From assembly GCF_027111295.1 (NCBI RefSeq), contig NZ_CP114287.1:2914001-2978000 (forward strand): a stretch of 64,000 bases of DNA, in the 5' to 3' direction. Origin of the DNA: Flavobacterium gelatinilyticum (GTDB lineage: Bacteria; Bacteroidota; Bacteroidia; Flavobacteriales; Flavobacteriaceae). This document shows, in pieces, positions 8,172-16,590 of this stretch. Both the position numbers and the translations under genes were made by a program. Within the stretch, counting starts at the first letter, position 1. Each line of letters opens with the position of its first letter. The notes below the pieces were generated by a model, which was not told the DNA's origin, made no database searches, and saw only the letters and a list, made by a program, of their open reading frames with translations.

Positions 8172-8202
8172 CAAAAAAAAACCTCTGCGGTCTGCAGAGG
8201 TT
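8172..8202 (-). terminator. Intrinsic terminator / attenuator before the TonB receptor gene
   Basis: On the minus strand AACCTCTGC (8202-8194), loop AGACC, then GCAGAGGTT (8188-8180) and eight Ts. It lies 65 bases before the receptor ATG and 23 bases after the leader stop. The leader ORF contains CCGCAGAG (8245-8238), the same 8 bases as part of the terminator's loop and 3' arm, so it can compete for the 5' arm CTCTGC. Confidence 0.85.
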
Positions 8203-8225
8203 CTATATATCTTTTTGAAAAAAAA

Positions 8226-8294
8226 CTACAATAGAGTCTCTGCGGAGAGTTCCGGCATCTTACAAGACATCATATTGCAAATTGTAAATTTCAT
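8226..8294 (-). CDS. 22-codon leader peptide (CNMMSCKM core) before the TonB receptor
   Basis: The ATG at 8294 opens a 22-codon frame with CNMMSCKMPE in the middle and a TAG stop. The MSCKM core resembles MCCKM of the metY leader and QMNKM of the metX-region leader. Promoter, leader, terminator and target are arranged as in those two. Codons 18-19 (GCA GAG) are the bases that could pair with the terminator 5' arm, so a ribosome that reaches the stop codon would be expected to block that pairing. Cys and Met codons lie 3-11 codons upstream of this site. Confidence 0.65.
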   Translation of the reverse strand: MKFTICNMMSCKMPELSAETLL

Positions 8295-8319
8295 TTTGTT
8301 TTTGTTTGTTTTAACGATG

Positions 8320-8351
8320 CAAATTTGCGAACTATTTTTTTATCAGCCAAA
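8320..8351 (-). promoter_or_regulatory. Promoter of the TonB-receptor leader transcript
   Basis: On the minus strand TTTG (8351-8348), 20-base spacer with seven A, then CAAATTTG (8327-8320). Nearly the same upstream sequence precedes the metY leader (19 of 24 bases), suggesting coregulation or common origin. Confidence 0.6.
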
Positions 8352-8440
8352 CAAAAACCTAAATATTTTCTATTACCCTATCAAATTAGTATATTACTGT
8401 TAAATTTATGCTGTAAAAAAGAAAAAAAGTTGAACTTTAA

Positions 8441-8470
8441 TTTGCAAATCAAAATCGTTTTATACCTTTG
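8441..8470 (+). promoter_or_regulatory. metK promoter
   Basis: TTTG at 8441-8444 and TACCTTTG at 8463-8470 fit the Bacteroidota -33/-7 pattern. Transcription would start near 8477, just before the first stem of the SAM-II-like leader. Confidence 0.65.
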
Positions 8471-8481
8471 CACGCGAATAC

Positions 8482-8580
8482 AGAGGAAAAATTTGAACTG
8501 ATTGCAACCTCTTCATAATGAAATGTTTCGTTATGGATGCTGAAAGATTCATTTCAGCAGTAAAAAATGCTAAAGCAGGA
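8482..8580 (+). promoter_or_regulatory. SAM-II-like riboswitch candidate in the metK leader
   Basis: A first stem AGAGG (8482-8486) / CCTCT (8508-8512) encloses a long loop containing ATTTGAACTGATTGCAA. The classic SAM-II P1 loop has the form ATTTAACC...ATTGCAA. The 3' conserved SAM-II element AGCTAAA...GGG is matched by TGCTAAAGCAGGA at 8568-8580. Unlike minimal SAM-II RNAs, two extra hairpins lie between: CATAATGAAA/TTTCGTTATG at 8514-8535, and TGCTGAAA/TTTCAGCA at about 8538-8558. The gene context (SAM synthetase) supports the call. A covariance-model search would settle it. Confidence 0.6.
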
Positions 8581-8600
8581 ACTCTCCTTTAGCTCTTTTT
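8569..8600 (+). terminator. Possible expression-platform hairpin in the metK leader
   Basis: GCTAAAG (8569-8575) is fully complementary to CTTTAGC (8587-8593), followed by TCTTTTTAGC. The 5' arm is the conserved 3' element of the SAM-II-like aptamer, so aptamer pseudoknot and hairpin would be mutually exclusive. The U-run is short, so whether this terminates transcription or controls translation is unclear. Confidence 0.45.
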
Positions 8601-8642
8601 AGCAATTATTTTCCTCGCTTAATTTTAAATTTAATCATTATT

Positions 8643-9893
8643 ATGGCTTATTTATTTACGTCAGAATCTGTTAGTGAAGGGCATCCAGACAAAGTTGCAG
8701 ATCAAATTTCGGATGCATTAATTGATAACTTTCTGGCATTTGACGCTGACTCAAAAGTAGCGTGTGAAACATTGGTTACAACAGGTCAGGTTATTTTAGC
8801 AGGTGAGGTAAAATCGAATACTTATCTTGATGTGCAGCAAATTGCCCGCGAAGTAATCCGTAAAATTGGATATACTAAAAGTGAATATATGTTTGAAGCC
8901 AATTCTTGTGGTATTCTTTCAGCAATTCACGAGCAGTCTGCTGATATTAATCAGGGAGTTGACAGAGCTAAGCCGGAAGAACAAGGTGCAGGAGATCAGG
9001 GAATGATGTTTGGTTACGCTACAAACGAAACCGCAAACTACATGCCGCTTGCACTTGATTTATCTCATAAATTATTACAGGAGTTAGCTATTTTAAGACG
9101 CGAAAACAAGGAAATCACGTATTTACGTCCGGATGCAAAATCTCAGGTAACTTTAGAATACAGCGACGATAACAAACCAACCCGTATTGACGCAATTGTT
9201 ATCTCGACACAACATGATGATTTTGATGAAGAAGCTTCTATGCTTGCTAAAATCAAAAAAGATATTGTTGAAATCCTGATTCCTAGAATTATCGCTAAAA
9301 ACCCAGAACACGCTCATTTATTTAACGATAAAATCAACTACCATATTAACCCAACAGGAAAATTCGTTATTGGAGGACCTCACGGAGATACCGGTTTAAC
9401 AGGAAGAAAAATCATCGTTGATACTTACGGTGGAAAAGGTGCTCACGGTGGTGGTGCATTCTCTGGAAAAGATCCAAGTAAAGTTGACAGAAGTGCCGCT
9501 TATGCAACTCGTCATATCGCTAAAAACTTAGTTGCAGCCGGTGTTGCTGACGAAATCTTAGTTCAGGTTTCTTACGCAATTGGAGTTGCTGAGCCAATGG
9601 GAATTTTCATTGAAACTTACGGAACTTCTAAAGTAAACTTAACTAACGGTGAAATCGCTAAAAAAGTAGAAGCTATCTTTGATATGCGTCCTTACTTTAT
9701 CGAGCAGCGTTTGAAATTAAGAAATCCTATTTATAGCGAAACTGCTGCTTACGGACACATGGGACGTAAACCAGAAACGGTTACTAAAACTTTCTCTGCT
9801 CCGGGCGGAAACGAAAAAACAGTTACTGTTGAGTTGTTTACATGGGAAAAACTTGATTTTATTGATCAGGTAAAAGCTGCATTTGGATTATAA
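8643..9893 (+). CDS. metK: S-adenosylmethionine synthetase MetK
   Basis: Makes SAM from methionine and ATP. 416 aa, typical of Bacteroidota. Diagnostic motifs are [15 protein letters not shown] (residues 11-25), [12 protein letters not shown] (116-127) and [19 protein letters not shown] (about 271-289). The ATG at 8643 gives the standard N-terminus [10 protein letters not shown]. It is a monocistronic unit with its own promoter, a SAM-II-like leader and a strong terminator behind it. It closes the local methionine/SAM pathway with metX and metY. Confidence 0.98.
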   Translation: MAYLFTSESVSEGHPDKVADQISDALIDNFLAFDADSKVACETLVTTGQVILAGEVKSNTYLDVQQIAREVIRKIGYTKSEYMFEANSCGILSAIHEQSADINQGVDRAKPEEQGAGDQGMMFGYATNETANYMPLALDLSHKLLQELAILRRENKEITYLRPDAKSQVTLEYSDDNKPTRIDAIVISTQHDDFDEEASMLAKIKKDIVEILIPRIIAKNPEHAHLFNDKINYHINPTGKFVIGGPHGDTGLTGRKIIVDTYGGKGAHGGGAFSGKDPSKVDRSAAYATRHIAKNLVAAGVADEILVQVSYAIGVAEPMGIFIETYGTSKVNLTNGEIAKKVEAIFDMRPYFIEQRLKLRNPIYSETAAYGHMGRKPETVTKTFSAPGGNEKTVTVELFTWEKLDFIDQVKAAFGL

Positions 9894-9955
9894 TTTTGAT
9901 TCACAGATTATTATTTTTTAGATTTTACAGCTAAACTCTTTTAATCTTACTATAT

Positions 9956-9996
9956 AATCCCGAATTCTATTTCTTTAGAATTCGGGATTTTTTTTG
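9956..9996 (+). terminator. metK terminator
   Basis: AATCCCGAATTCTA (9956-9969) pairs perfectly with TAGAATTCGGGATT (9976-9989), followed by seven Ts. Confidence 0.9.
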
Positions 9997-10043
9997 TTTA
10001 TATACCGATATTCTCTTTTATTTGTAAAAAATAACCTATAAAA

Positions 10044-11819
10044 ATGAGCAGACTTCCTTCTTTACAAAAAGTACTACGTATAACCCAAAAAACAGTTGTG
10101 CGATTTCCATTAGAAACACTTACAGCAATCTGCGGGACTATCTTTGCTATTTTAATGATCAATGGAGACAATTCACAAACAGAACATTTTTATTCAAAAG
10201 TAATAATGAGCTGTTCATTATGTCTGGTTTGGTTTGTATCTGCAACGCTTTTCTTTACTGCAAAACAAAGCAGTAACATCGTTCGGTATCTTGTCAGTCT
10301 GGCTGTTGCAGGTTTATGTACAACCTTTGTATTTAGTTTTCAGGAAAGAATTTCTCAAATTGAGGTACAAGAGTTTTTTGTACTCAATCTATCACTGCAT
10401 TTGCTGGTTTCGTTTGCCGGTTTTTTACCAAGAAATTATAATCAGGAAGAGTTTTGGGAATTTAACAAACATCTTTTCTTACGAATACTAACAGCAGGAT
10501 TATACAGCATTGTTCTTTATGGCGGATTAACGCTGGCTGTATTAGCTGTAGATCAACTATTTAAAACAAATATTGATCATAAAATCTACGGCTATCTTTT
10601 TGTAGCAATTGTCGGACTCTTTAATACAATTTTCTTTTTAAGCGGCGTTCCCGAAACTAATAGTAAAGAGTTCCCGCTTCAATTGAACTATCCTAAAGGA
10701 TTGAAAAATTTCACGCAGTTTGTATTACTACCTCTTATCAGTATTTATCTGGTGATATTAATTTGTTATGAAACCAAAATTATCTTTACACTTTCTCTGC
10801 CTGTAGGATGGGTTTCTTATCTGGTTTTGGCTTTTGCCATTACCGGAATTCTTTCTTTTTTGTTGGTTCATCCTATTGCAAATGAAAGCGGAAATCTTTG
10901 GATGAGAACTTTTAACCGCTGGTTTTATTTCTTATTAATTCCGCTGTTATGTTTATTATTCTGGGCTATTTTATACCGAATTAATCTTTACGGATTTACG
11001 CATCTTCGTTATTATGTTTTATTATTATCAGTGTGGCTGGCAGTTGTTGTTTTTTATTTTCTGCTGCAGAAAAATCCTAAAATAAAATTCATTCCTATTA
11101 GTATGTGCATTGCCGGATTGTTTTCAATTGTTGGACCTCAAAGTGCCGATTCTGTTTCAAAATACAGCCAGTTATCGCGATTTGAAAATTACATTAAGAG
11201 TATTGAAACTAAAAAACTGACTTTTGAAGAAGAGCAAGAGTTAAGCAGTATCGTGTATTTATTAAACCAAAATTATGGATTTGAAATTATGCTCCCTTAT
11301 GCCGATAAAAAATTAGATTCATTGTATAAAAAAGATAAAGATCCGGGGTCGACAAAAATTATGCAAGTTTTAGGACTTCAATACCGCTCAAAATACGACC
11401 GGAAAAGCGATCTAAACGACTCATTTTCTTATTACTATTATGAGAACAGCAGCAATACGATCGTTAACATTCATGGTTACGATTTTATAATTGTTTTATA
11501 CAAGAACTACGGATTTGAAAGTAAGAATGTACTAACCATAGATAATAAAAAGTATTTCATTAAATCAGAAGTACAGGATTACGGTCAGGATTTAATAATT
11601 AACAAGGATACTATTCCTTTGAAAATAAATGATTTTATAAAAACAAATTCAAATTTTAATTATAATACTGCCAACTCAGATGTTAAAATCGAGCAAAAAA
11701 TAGTAACTTCAAAATATACCGTTTTATTGGACTATATAAATGCAAATGGTATAATTAAAAACAATCAAAGGATTCCAGAAAATTACCAGATAAAAGTTAT
11801 GGTTGGAATCAAGAAATAG
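10044..11819 (+). CDS. DUF4153-type multi-pass membrane protein
   Basis: 591 aa. The first ~370 residues hold about ten to twelve hydrophobic helices (for example VIMSCSLCLVWFVSATLFF and WFYFLLIPLLCLLFWAILY). A soluble, probably periplasmic C-terminal domain of ~210 residues follows. The overall plan and the YRINLYGFTHLRYYVLLLSVW segment match the DUF4153 family. The biochemical role of this family is unknown to me. It is a single gene between two strong terminators, so it is independently expressed. Confidence 0.75.
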   Translation: MSRLPSLQKVLRITQKTVVRFPLETLTAICGTIFAILMINGDNSQTEHFYSKVIMSCSLCLVWFVSATLFFTAKQSSNIVRYLVSLAVAGLCTTFVFSFQERISQIEVQEFFVLNLSLHLLVSFAGFLPRNYNQEEFWEFNKHLFLRILTAGLYSIVLYGGLTLAVLAVDQLFKTNIDHKIYGYLFVAIVGLFNTIFFLSGVPETNSKEFPLQLNYPKGLKNFTQFVLLPLISIYLVILICYETKIIFTLSLPVGWVSYLVLAFAITGILSFLLVHPIANESGNLWMRTFNRWFYFLLIPLLCLLFWAILYRINLYGFTHLRYYVLLLSVWLAVVVFYFLLQKNPKIKFIPISMCIAGLFSIVGPQSADSVSKYSQLSRFENYIKSIETKKLTFEEEQELSSIVYLLNQNYGFEIMLPYADKKLDSLYKKDKDPGSTKIMQVLGLQYRSKYDRKSDLNDSFSYYYYENSSNTIVNIHGYDFIIVLYKNYGFESKNVLTIDNKKYFIKSEVQDYGQDLIINKDTIPLKINDFIKTNSNFNYNTANSDVKIEQKIVTSKYTVLLDYINANGIIKNNQRIPENYQIKVMVGIKK

Positions 11820-11822
11820 AAA

Positions 11823-11862
11823 AAATAAACCCGATAAGATTTAAAACTTATCGGGTTTATTT
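11823..11862. terminator. Bidirectional terminator
   Basis: AAATAAACCCGATAAG (11823-11838) and CTTATCGGGTTTATTT (11847-11862) make a 16-bp perfect stem with A/T runs on both sides. It serves the convergent genes ending at 11819 (+) and 11879 (-). Confidence 0.9.
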
Positions 11863-11878
11863 TTTATAATCATAATTC

Positions 11879-14116
11879 TTAATACGTTCCGTTTTTCATT
11901 TTTGATAAAACGTCTTTTATTTCACTTGCCGTTTCTTCTTCTACCGCATCACTTAAATATTTTACTGCCAGTGTCTGTGTTGCAATCGCTTTATCTTTCT
12001 GACCATCTTTGTAATACAACTGTGCCAGAGTATCTAGATAATAGGGGTTGTTTTTACTTAATATCAAACTGCATTCTGACCAGTTTATGGCTTTTTTAAT
12101 ATAAACAGGATCTTTTAAATTTACGGCTGCAGACCACGCCGCTTCATTAAATAAATTAGAATGATATTCTTTAAACTCTTTCCAGTCGTGATAATAAAGT
12201 GAATTGGCATCAAAAGCCACATCAAACATTTGATCTAAGTTTTGAATAAGTTGTTCTTTAATTCCAAAATTATTACTGAAGTAGGCGGCAAACTCTTCTA
12301 TATATTTCTTTTTATCACTTCCTGTCTCTGCATTATCAGCCAAATATTGGAAGTAATTTCTATAAAATTCAAAATTCCCGTTATTGATCAACAATGTTTT
12401 TTCGTATGTTTCTTTTACTTTTTTCTGATTTGATACTTCTTGTTTCTCTTTATCATTATATAACCGTGTGGAGTTTTGCAAAGCATTCGAAATTTCTGAG
12501 ATCACATTCTGAATCTGAGTCTGAGCTTTAAGCCCGGAATTATTATATTCTTCTCTTTTCGCATTTATAGCATCGCAATGTTTTATCAGATAATCGATAG
12601 ATTCAAAATCAGTATCACTTAGAACTTTATCTTCCAGGAATATTTGTTTTGTATAGCCAACTCCTCTTATTTCCTGAATGATCGAAACTGCCAGATGCAT
12701 ATTCGGTTCTGTATCTTTTTTGTGGTTTTCGATTATTTTCTTCCAAACCTGCTGCGCTTTTTTTGAATGTAAGTCGAACTTAATAAATTTGAAGTCTTCG
12801 TTATTTGCATATTCTTCGCTGTATTCATAATCATAATCGCCTATTGAACCTAATGCCGAGATATCATAATAGGCCTTTACCAATTCTGAATCAGTCGAAT
12901 TGCTGTTGTTTACTATACGTGCAAAATTGTTTTTTAAATATGTTGTTTTCAATTTACCATTAAAAGAATCATAAAATGTAAACTTATCTATTTTTTCCTG
13001 AGTCAATTTTGATTCTGCCGATGCCAAAATGGTTCCGTTTCTGTCTAATAGTAAAATAGCCGGGGATTTTATCTTATTCTTTTTCAGCCAGACAACATCT
13101 TCTTCTGTCGCAAAATAATAATTATAAAGATCATACCGAGCATCGTAGGAATCCGTAAAATAATAGCTTAATGTTTGTTCCAGTCTTTCTATAAAATGGT
13201 TAAAATCTTCCTGAGCATCTTTATTATCGTCGTAATAGACAGCTAAAAACTTATTTTCTTCATTTTTGGTTCGTTGTAAAGCTTCCGGAAATGTTTTTTC
13301 AATTTTAAGTTTGTACTGTATCCTATTAGAAACCTCTGTGCTGTCTAACGGTGCTGAAACTGACCTCTCTCCATCATAATCACCTGCGGCTTTTCCCGGA
13401 TAGGTCCATGTTGCCACTCTCTTGATTTCTAATGGAGGAATTAGGGATTCTTTTGATGCTATTTGAGGTTCCTCATTGTGAAAAACGGCGCTATTATCTT
13501 TTGTTTCTCCAATCATCAGCAAATCAGTGTTCTTATCATAAAAACCTTTTAATTGTAATTTGCTGAAAAAATCATATCTGGCATGCACCTTTACCTCTGT
13601 TATTGCCTTGGGGATTTCGTATTTAACTATTTCTCTTGGTTCAAAATCAAATCCTTCATTTACAAAATATAAATATTGCACACGATTGATTTCAAAACTT
13701 TGGTTACAAGCATCATTTCCTTCTTTATAATGTACAAGATCAGATACTTTTTGATAATGAACAGGATCTGTACCATTTTGTGTACCTATATATATACCAT
13801 ATAATGAATCATCTCCAAAATTGATCTTAATTTTATCTAAAGCTGTTTTTTTATTTTTAAGATACTCAACTTCAAAAACAGATTTATCTATATCACGGTT
13901 TTTTAAAATTAAGGAATCGTTCTTAATTTCATAATCACCATAAAACCAAATCATTTCGAATTTATTATCGTCCAATAAATTCAATTTCATTCTTTTTCCA
14001 GAATCTTCCAGTGAATAAAAAGATCCTTTCCTAAAAGTCTGCTGTTGCGAAAAAGACGGAATCGCAGCAAACGAAAACAGTAACAAAAGTGCTAAATAAT
14101 TCTGCATAACGACCAT
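11879..14116 (-). CDS. Exported protein with thioredoxin-like middle region and C-terminal TPR-like repeat (paralog 1)
   Basis: 745 aa with a signal peptide ending near FAAIPSFSQ. The middle region (FLAVYYDDNKDAQEDF ... VWLKKNKIKSPAILLLDRNG) looks like a thioredoxin-fold domain without a CxxC pair. The C-terminus (NNPYYLDTLAQLYYKDGQ) resembles a tetratricopeptide repeat. It is a tandem paralog of the gene at 14260-16500: similar throughout but near-identical only over the last ~57 codons. I know no function. Export to the periplasm or outer membrane is inferred from the signal peptide. Confidence 0.7.
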   Translation of the reverse strand: MVVMQNYLALLLLFSFAAIPSFSQQQTFRKGSFYSLEDSGKRMKLNLLDDNKFEMIWFYGDYEIKNDSLILKNRDIDKSVFEVEYLKNKKTALDKIKINFGDDSLYGIYIGTQNGTDPVHYQKVSDLVHYKEGNDACNQSFEINRVQYLYFVNEGFDFEPREIVKYEIPKAITEVKVHARYDFFSKLQLKGFYDKNTDLLMIGETKDNSAVFHNEEPQIASKESLIPPLEIKRVATWTYPGKAAGDYDGERSVSAPLDSTEVSNRIQYKLKIEKTFPEALQRTKNEENKFLAVYYDDNKDAQEDFNHFIERLEQTLSYYFTDSYDARYDLYNYYFATEEDVVWLKKNKIKSPAILLLDRNGTILASAESKLTQEKIDKFTFYDSFNGKLKTTYLKNNFARIVNNSNSTDSELVKAYYDISALGSIGDYDYEYSEEYANNEDFKFIKFDLHSKKAQQVWKKIIENHKKDTEPNMHLAVSIIQEIRGVGYTKQIFLEDKVLSDTDFESIDYLIKHCDAINAKREEYNNSGLKAQTQIQNVISEISNALQNSTRLYNDKEKQEVSNQKKVKETYEKTLLINNGNFEFYRNYFQYLADNAETGSDKKKYIEEFAAYFSNNFGIKEQLIQNLDQMFDVAFDANSLYYHDWKEFKEYHSNLFNEAAWSAAVNLKDPVYIKKAINWSECSLILSKNNPYYLDTLAQLYYKDGQKDKAIATQTLAVKYLSDAVEEETASEIKDVLSKMKNGTY

Positions 14117-14200
14117 ATTAAAAAATTAAAATAATTCTTACAAAAATAATCTATTTATCCATACAAGCTATTTATTTGCAGATAATATACTACAAAATAA

Positions 14201-14235
14201 AAACAGCCTAATAATAAAAATTTATCAGGCTGTTT
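14201..14235. terminator. Terminator between the tandem paralogs
   Basis: AAACAGCCT (14201-14209) and AGGCTGTTT (14227-14235), A-rich on one side and T-rich on the other. It probably ends the 14260-16500 transcript (minus strand), so the two paralogs may be separate units. Confidence 0.75.
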
Positions 14236-14259
14236 GTTTTTTTTATAAAAAATTGATAT

Positions 14260-16500
14260 CTAATACGTTCCGTTTTTCATTTTTGATAAAACGTCTTTTA
14301 TTTCACTTGCTGTTTCTTCTTCTACCGCAGCATTTAAATATTTTACTGCCAGTGTCTGCGTTGCAATCGCTTTATCTTTTTGACCATCTTTGTAATACAA
14401 CTGTGCCAGAGTATCTAGATAATAGGGGTTGTTTTTAGTTACAACCAAACTATATTCTGACCATTTCACGGCATCTTTAATAAAGCCTGAATTCATAGGT
14501 TTCTCTACTACTGCCCAGGCTGCAGAATTACAAATACTTGAATGATATTCTTTAAACGAATTCCATCCATCATATGAATAACTTGAGCTTGAATCTAATC
14601 CGGAAAACAGTGCATCTAATTTTTCAATTGGACTTGGGCCTTCCAGAGCAGAATCAAAATAAAGATTAAATTCTTTTAAATAAGTTGTATTAGAACCGTC
14701 ATTATCTGTAATCTGGCTTAGGTAATAAAAATAATTTCTGTAGGCATCAAAATTACCTTTTCCTGATGCAATAATCTTCTTGTATATAGAATTGACTTTG
14801 TCTTTGTTGATTTCTCCGGAAACTCCATCCTGAGAAAGATAAAGGTTTTGCTGTAATGCATCGGCAATTTCAGAAACTGCATTGCTCATTGGGTTTACAG
14901 GATATACACCTTTAGCATTATTAAATTGGGTACGCCCTTCTTCAATTTTATCTGAATGTTTTAGAAGATAATCTATGGCAAGAAAATCAGTATCGTTAAG
15001 GATTCTGTCTTGATTAAAAAGCTGTTTTGTAAATCCCTGGTTTTTGATTTCTTTTATAATTGTTTCTGCCAGATACATATTGGGTGCTGTATCTTTTTGA
15101 TGCGCTTCAATTAGTTTTTTCCATGCCTGAACTGCTTCTGTTTTATCAAGTGAGCTTTTTGTTACCACAAATTCAGTAGAATTGGCATCTGTCAGCGAAT
15201 ATTCTGAATCGTAATCGTATGAAGTTTCCAATAAAGCGGCTTTATTAAAAGATTTAATTAAATCTGCATCTGATGCTTTTTTGTTTTTGAATATTTTTTC
15301 GATTGAAACAAAAGCATCTGCACGCTGCAGTTTACGATACAAATCACCATAATAACTAAACTGATATTGCTGTGCGGTTAAATCTGATTTTGCAATGGCA
15401 AGCAGATCTCCTTGTCCGTTTAAAATAAAAATAGCCGGATCAGCAGTAATTTTATTGTTTTTAAGCCATTTTTTATCATCGGCACCAGCCAGATAATAAT
15501 TAAAAACATCATATTGTGCATTGTACGAATCGTACATATTGTATCCGGTTTGTGTTTCCTGATCTTTTACAAAAGCATCAAAAGTTTCTTTTGTTGTTTT
15601 TTTACTGTCATAATACACCACTAAAAACTTGGAATTTGATTCCTTAGTTGCGACAAGCGCCTTACTTAACGTATTTTCAATCTTAAGCTTAAAATCATAC
15701 TTTGTGTAATTTGGATAAACTGCAGAGTCAGCAGCTACAATTGTACTGTCTGCTCCATATCCAAAATCATCGCTTAATAAGGTTTTTTCTTTTCCCGGAT
15801 ACGTCCAGTTTGTCACTGTTTTACTTTCCAGAGGAACTATTTTATCTTTTTTTACCGGCTGCGGGTCTTTTTCATTAACAAAAACCAATGGATTTAATCC
15901 GGCTTTTTCAGTGATTTTTAATTCGTTAGTATTCTTATCAAAAAATCCCTGAATATTTAAATCGCTTATTACTGCTAATTCGTACGAAACCGTGATTTCT
16001 GAAACCTCTTTTGGCAGCGCAAACTTACTGACAGTGCCAGCATATGAATAATCTTCGTAAACCAGATACAGAAAATCTGCTTTTTCAATTTCAAATTCTA
16101 TATTATTTTGTGTCCAGTCCGGGTCCTGTTTACTTCTAATCTCAGAAAGTTTCTGGTATTTAACTTCTTCATTTCCTTTTTGAGTCCCTATATAAAAAGA
16201 ATAGTAGGACGGATCAAGAAATTTAATTTTTATGTTTTTAGCTTTTTTATCAGTCTTAAAAGCAAGATCAAAACTGGTTCCTGATGGTGTATTTTTAGCA
16301 AATACTAACGAATCGCCTTTTATTTCATATTCTCCGGAATAAAATACCAATTCATATTTATTATCATTTAATAAATTCAGTTTGATCTTTTGACCTTTAT
16401 TAGTAGAAAGATAAGTTCCTTTTTCAAGTTTTTTAGTTTGAGAATGTGATACCGTGATTCCAAAAGAAACCAGCAGTAAACTCCAAATAAAATTACGCAT
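14260..16500 (-). CDS. Exported protein with thioredoxin-like middle region and C-terminal TPR-like repeat (paralog 2)
   Basis: 746 aa with signal peptide MRNFIWSLLLVSFGITVSHS. Same architecture as the neighbour at 11879-14116: N-terminal beta-rich region, thioredoxin-like segment (FLVVYYDSKKTTKETF ... PAIFILNGQGDLLAIA) lacking redox cysteines, and a C-terminal TPR-like helix pair. Residues outside the last ~57 are clearly diverged between the copies. Function unknown. The duplication is old, but the 3' end has been kept uniform (see findings). Confidence 0.7.
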   Translation of the reverse strand: MRNFIWSLLLVSFGITVSHSQTKKLEKGTYLSTNKGQKIKLNLLNDNKYELVFYSGEYEIKGDSLVFAKNTPSGTSFDLAFKTDKKAKNIKIKFLDPSYYSFYIGTQKGNEEVKYQKLSEIRSKQDPDWTQNNIEFEIEKADFLYLVYEDYSYAGTVSKFALPKEVSEITVSYELAVISDLNIQGFFDKNTNELKITEKAGLNPLVFVNEKDPQPVKKDKIVPLESKTVTNWTYPGKEKTLLSDDFGYGADSTIVAADSAVYPNYTKYDFKLKIENTLSKALVATKESNSKFLVVYYDSKKTTKETFDAFVKDQETQTGYNMYDSYNAQYDVFNYYLAGADDKKWLKNNKITADPAIFILNGQGDLLAIAKSDLTAQQYQFSYYGDLYRKLQRADAFVSIEKIFKNKKASDADLIKSFNKAALLETSYDYDSEYSLTDANSTEFVVTKSSLDKTEAVQAWKKLIEAHQKDTAPNMYLAETIIKEIKNQGFTKQLFNQDRILNDTDFLAIDYLLKHSDKIEEGRTQFNNAKGVYPVNPMSNAVSEIADALQQNLYLSQDGVSGEINKDKVNSIYKKIIASGKGNFDAYRNYFYYLSQITDNDGSNTTYLKEFNLYFDSALEGPSPIEKLDALFSGLDSSSSYSYDGWNSFKEYHSSICNSAAWAVVEKPMNSGFIKDAVKWSEYSLVVTKNNPYYLDTLAQLYYKDGQKDKAIATQTLAVKYLNAAVEEETASEIKDVLSKMKNGTY

Positions 16501-16590
16501 GATGTGAATTTTGTCGTTAATAGCATAACAAAGATATTCTATTCTTATTGAAAACGAACCAATAAACCGCAGTTGTTTGTAATCTAAATA

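Noticed and set aside
8161-8403. 80-codon plus-strand ORF between the TonB receptor and metK
   Set aside because: It runs antisense through the attenuator and leader ORF; its composition (Lys/Phe/Ile runs) reflects AT-rich DNA.
14253-14438. 61-codon plus-strand ORF at the 3' end of the paralog, and its twin at 11902-12099
   Set aside because: Both are antisense to the conserved C-terminal TPR coding region; they look alike only because the coding strands are near-identical.
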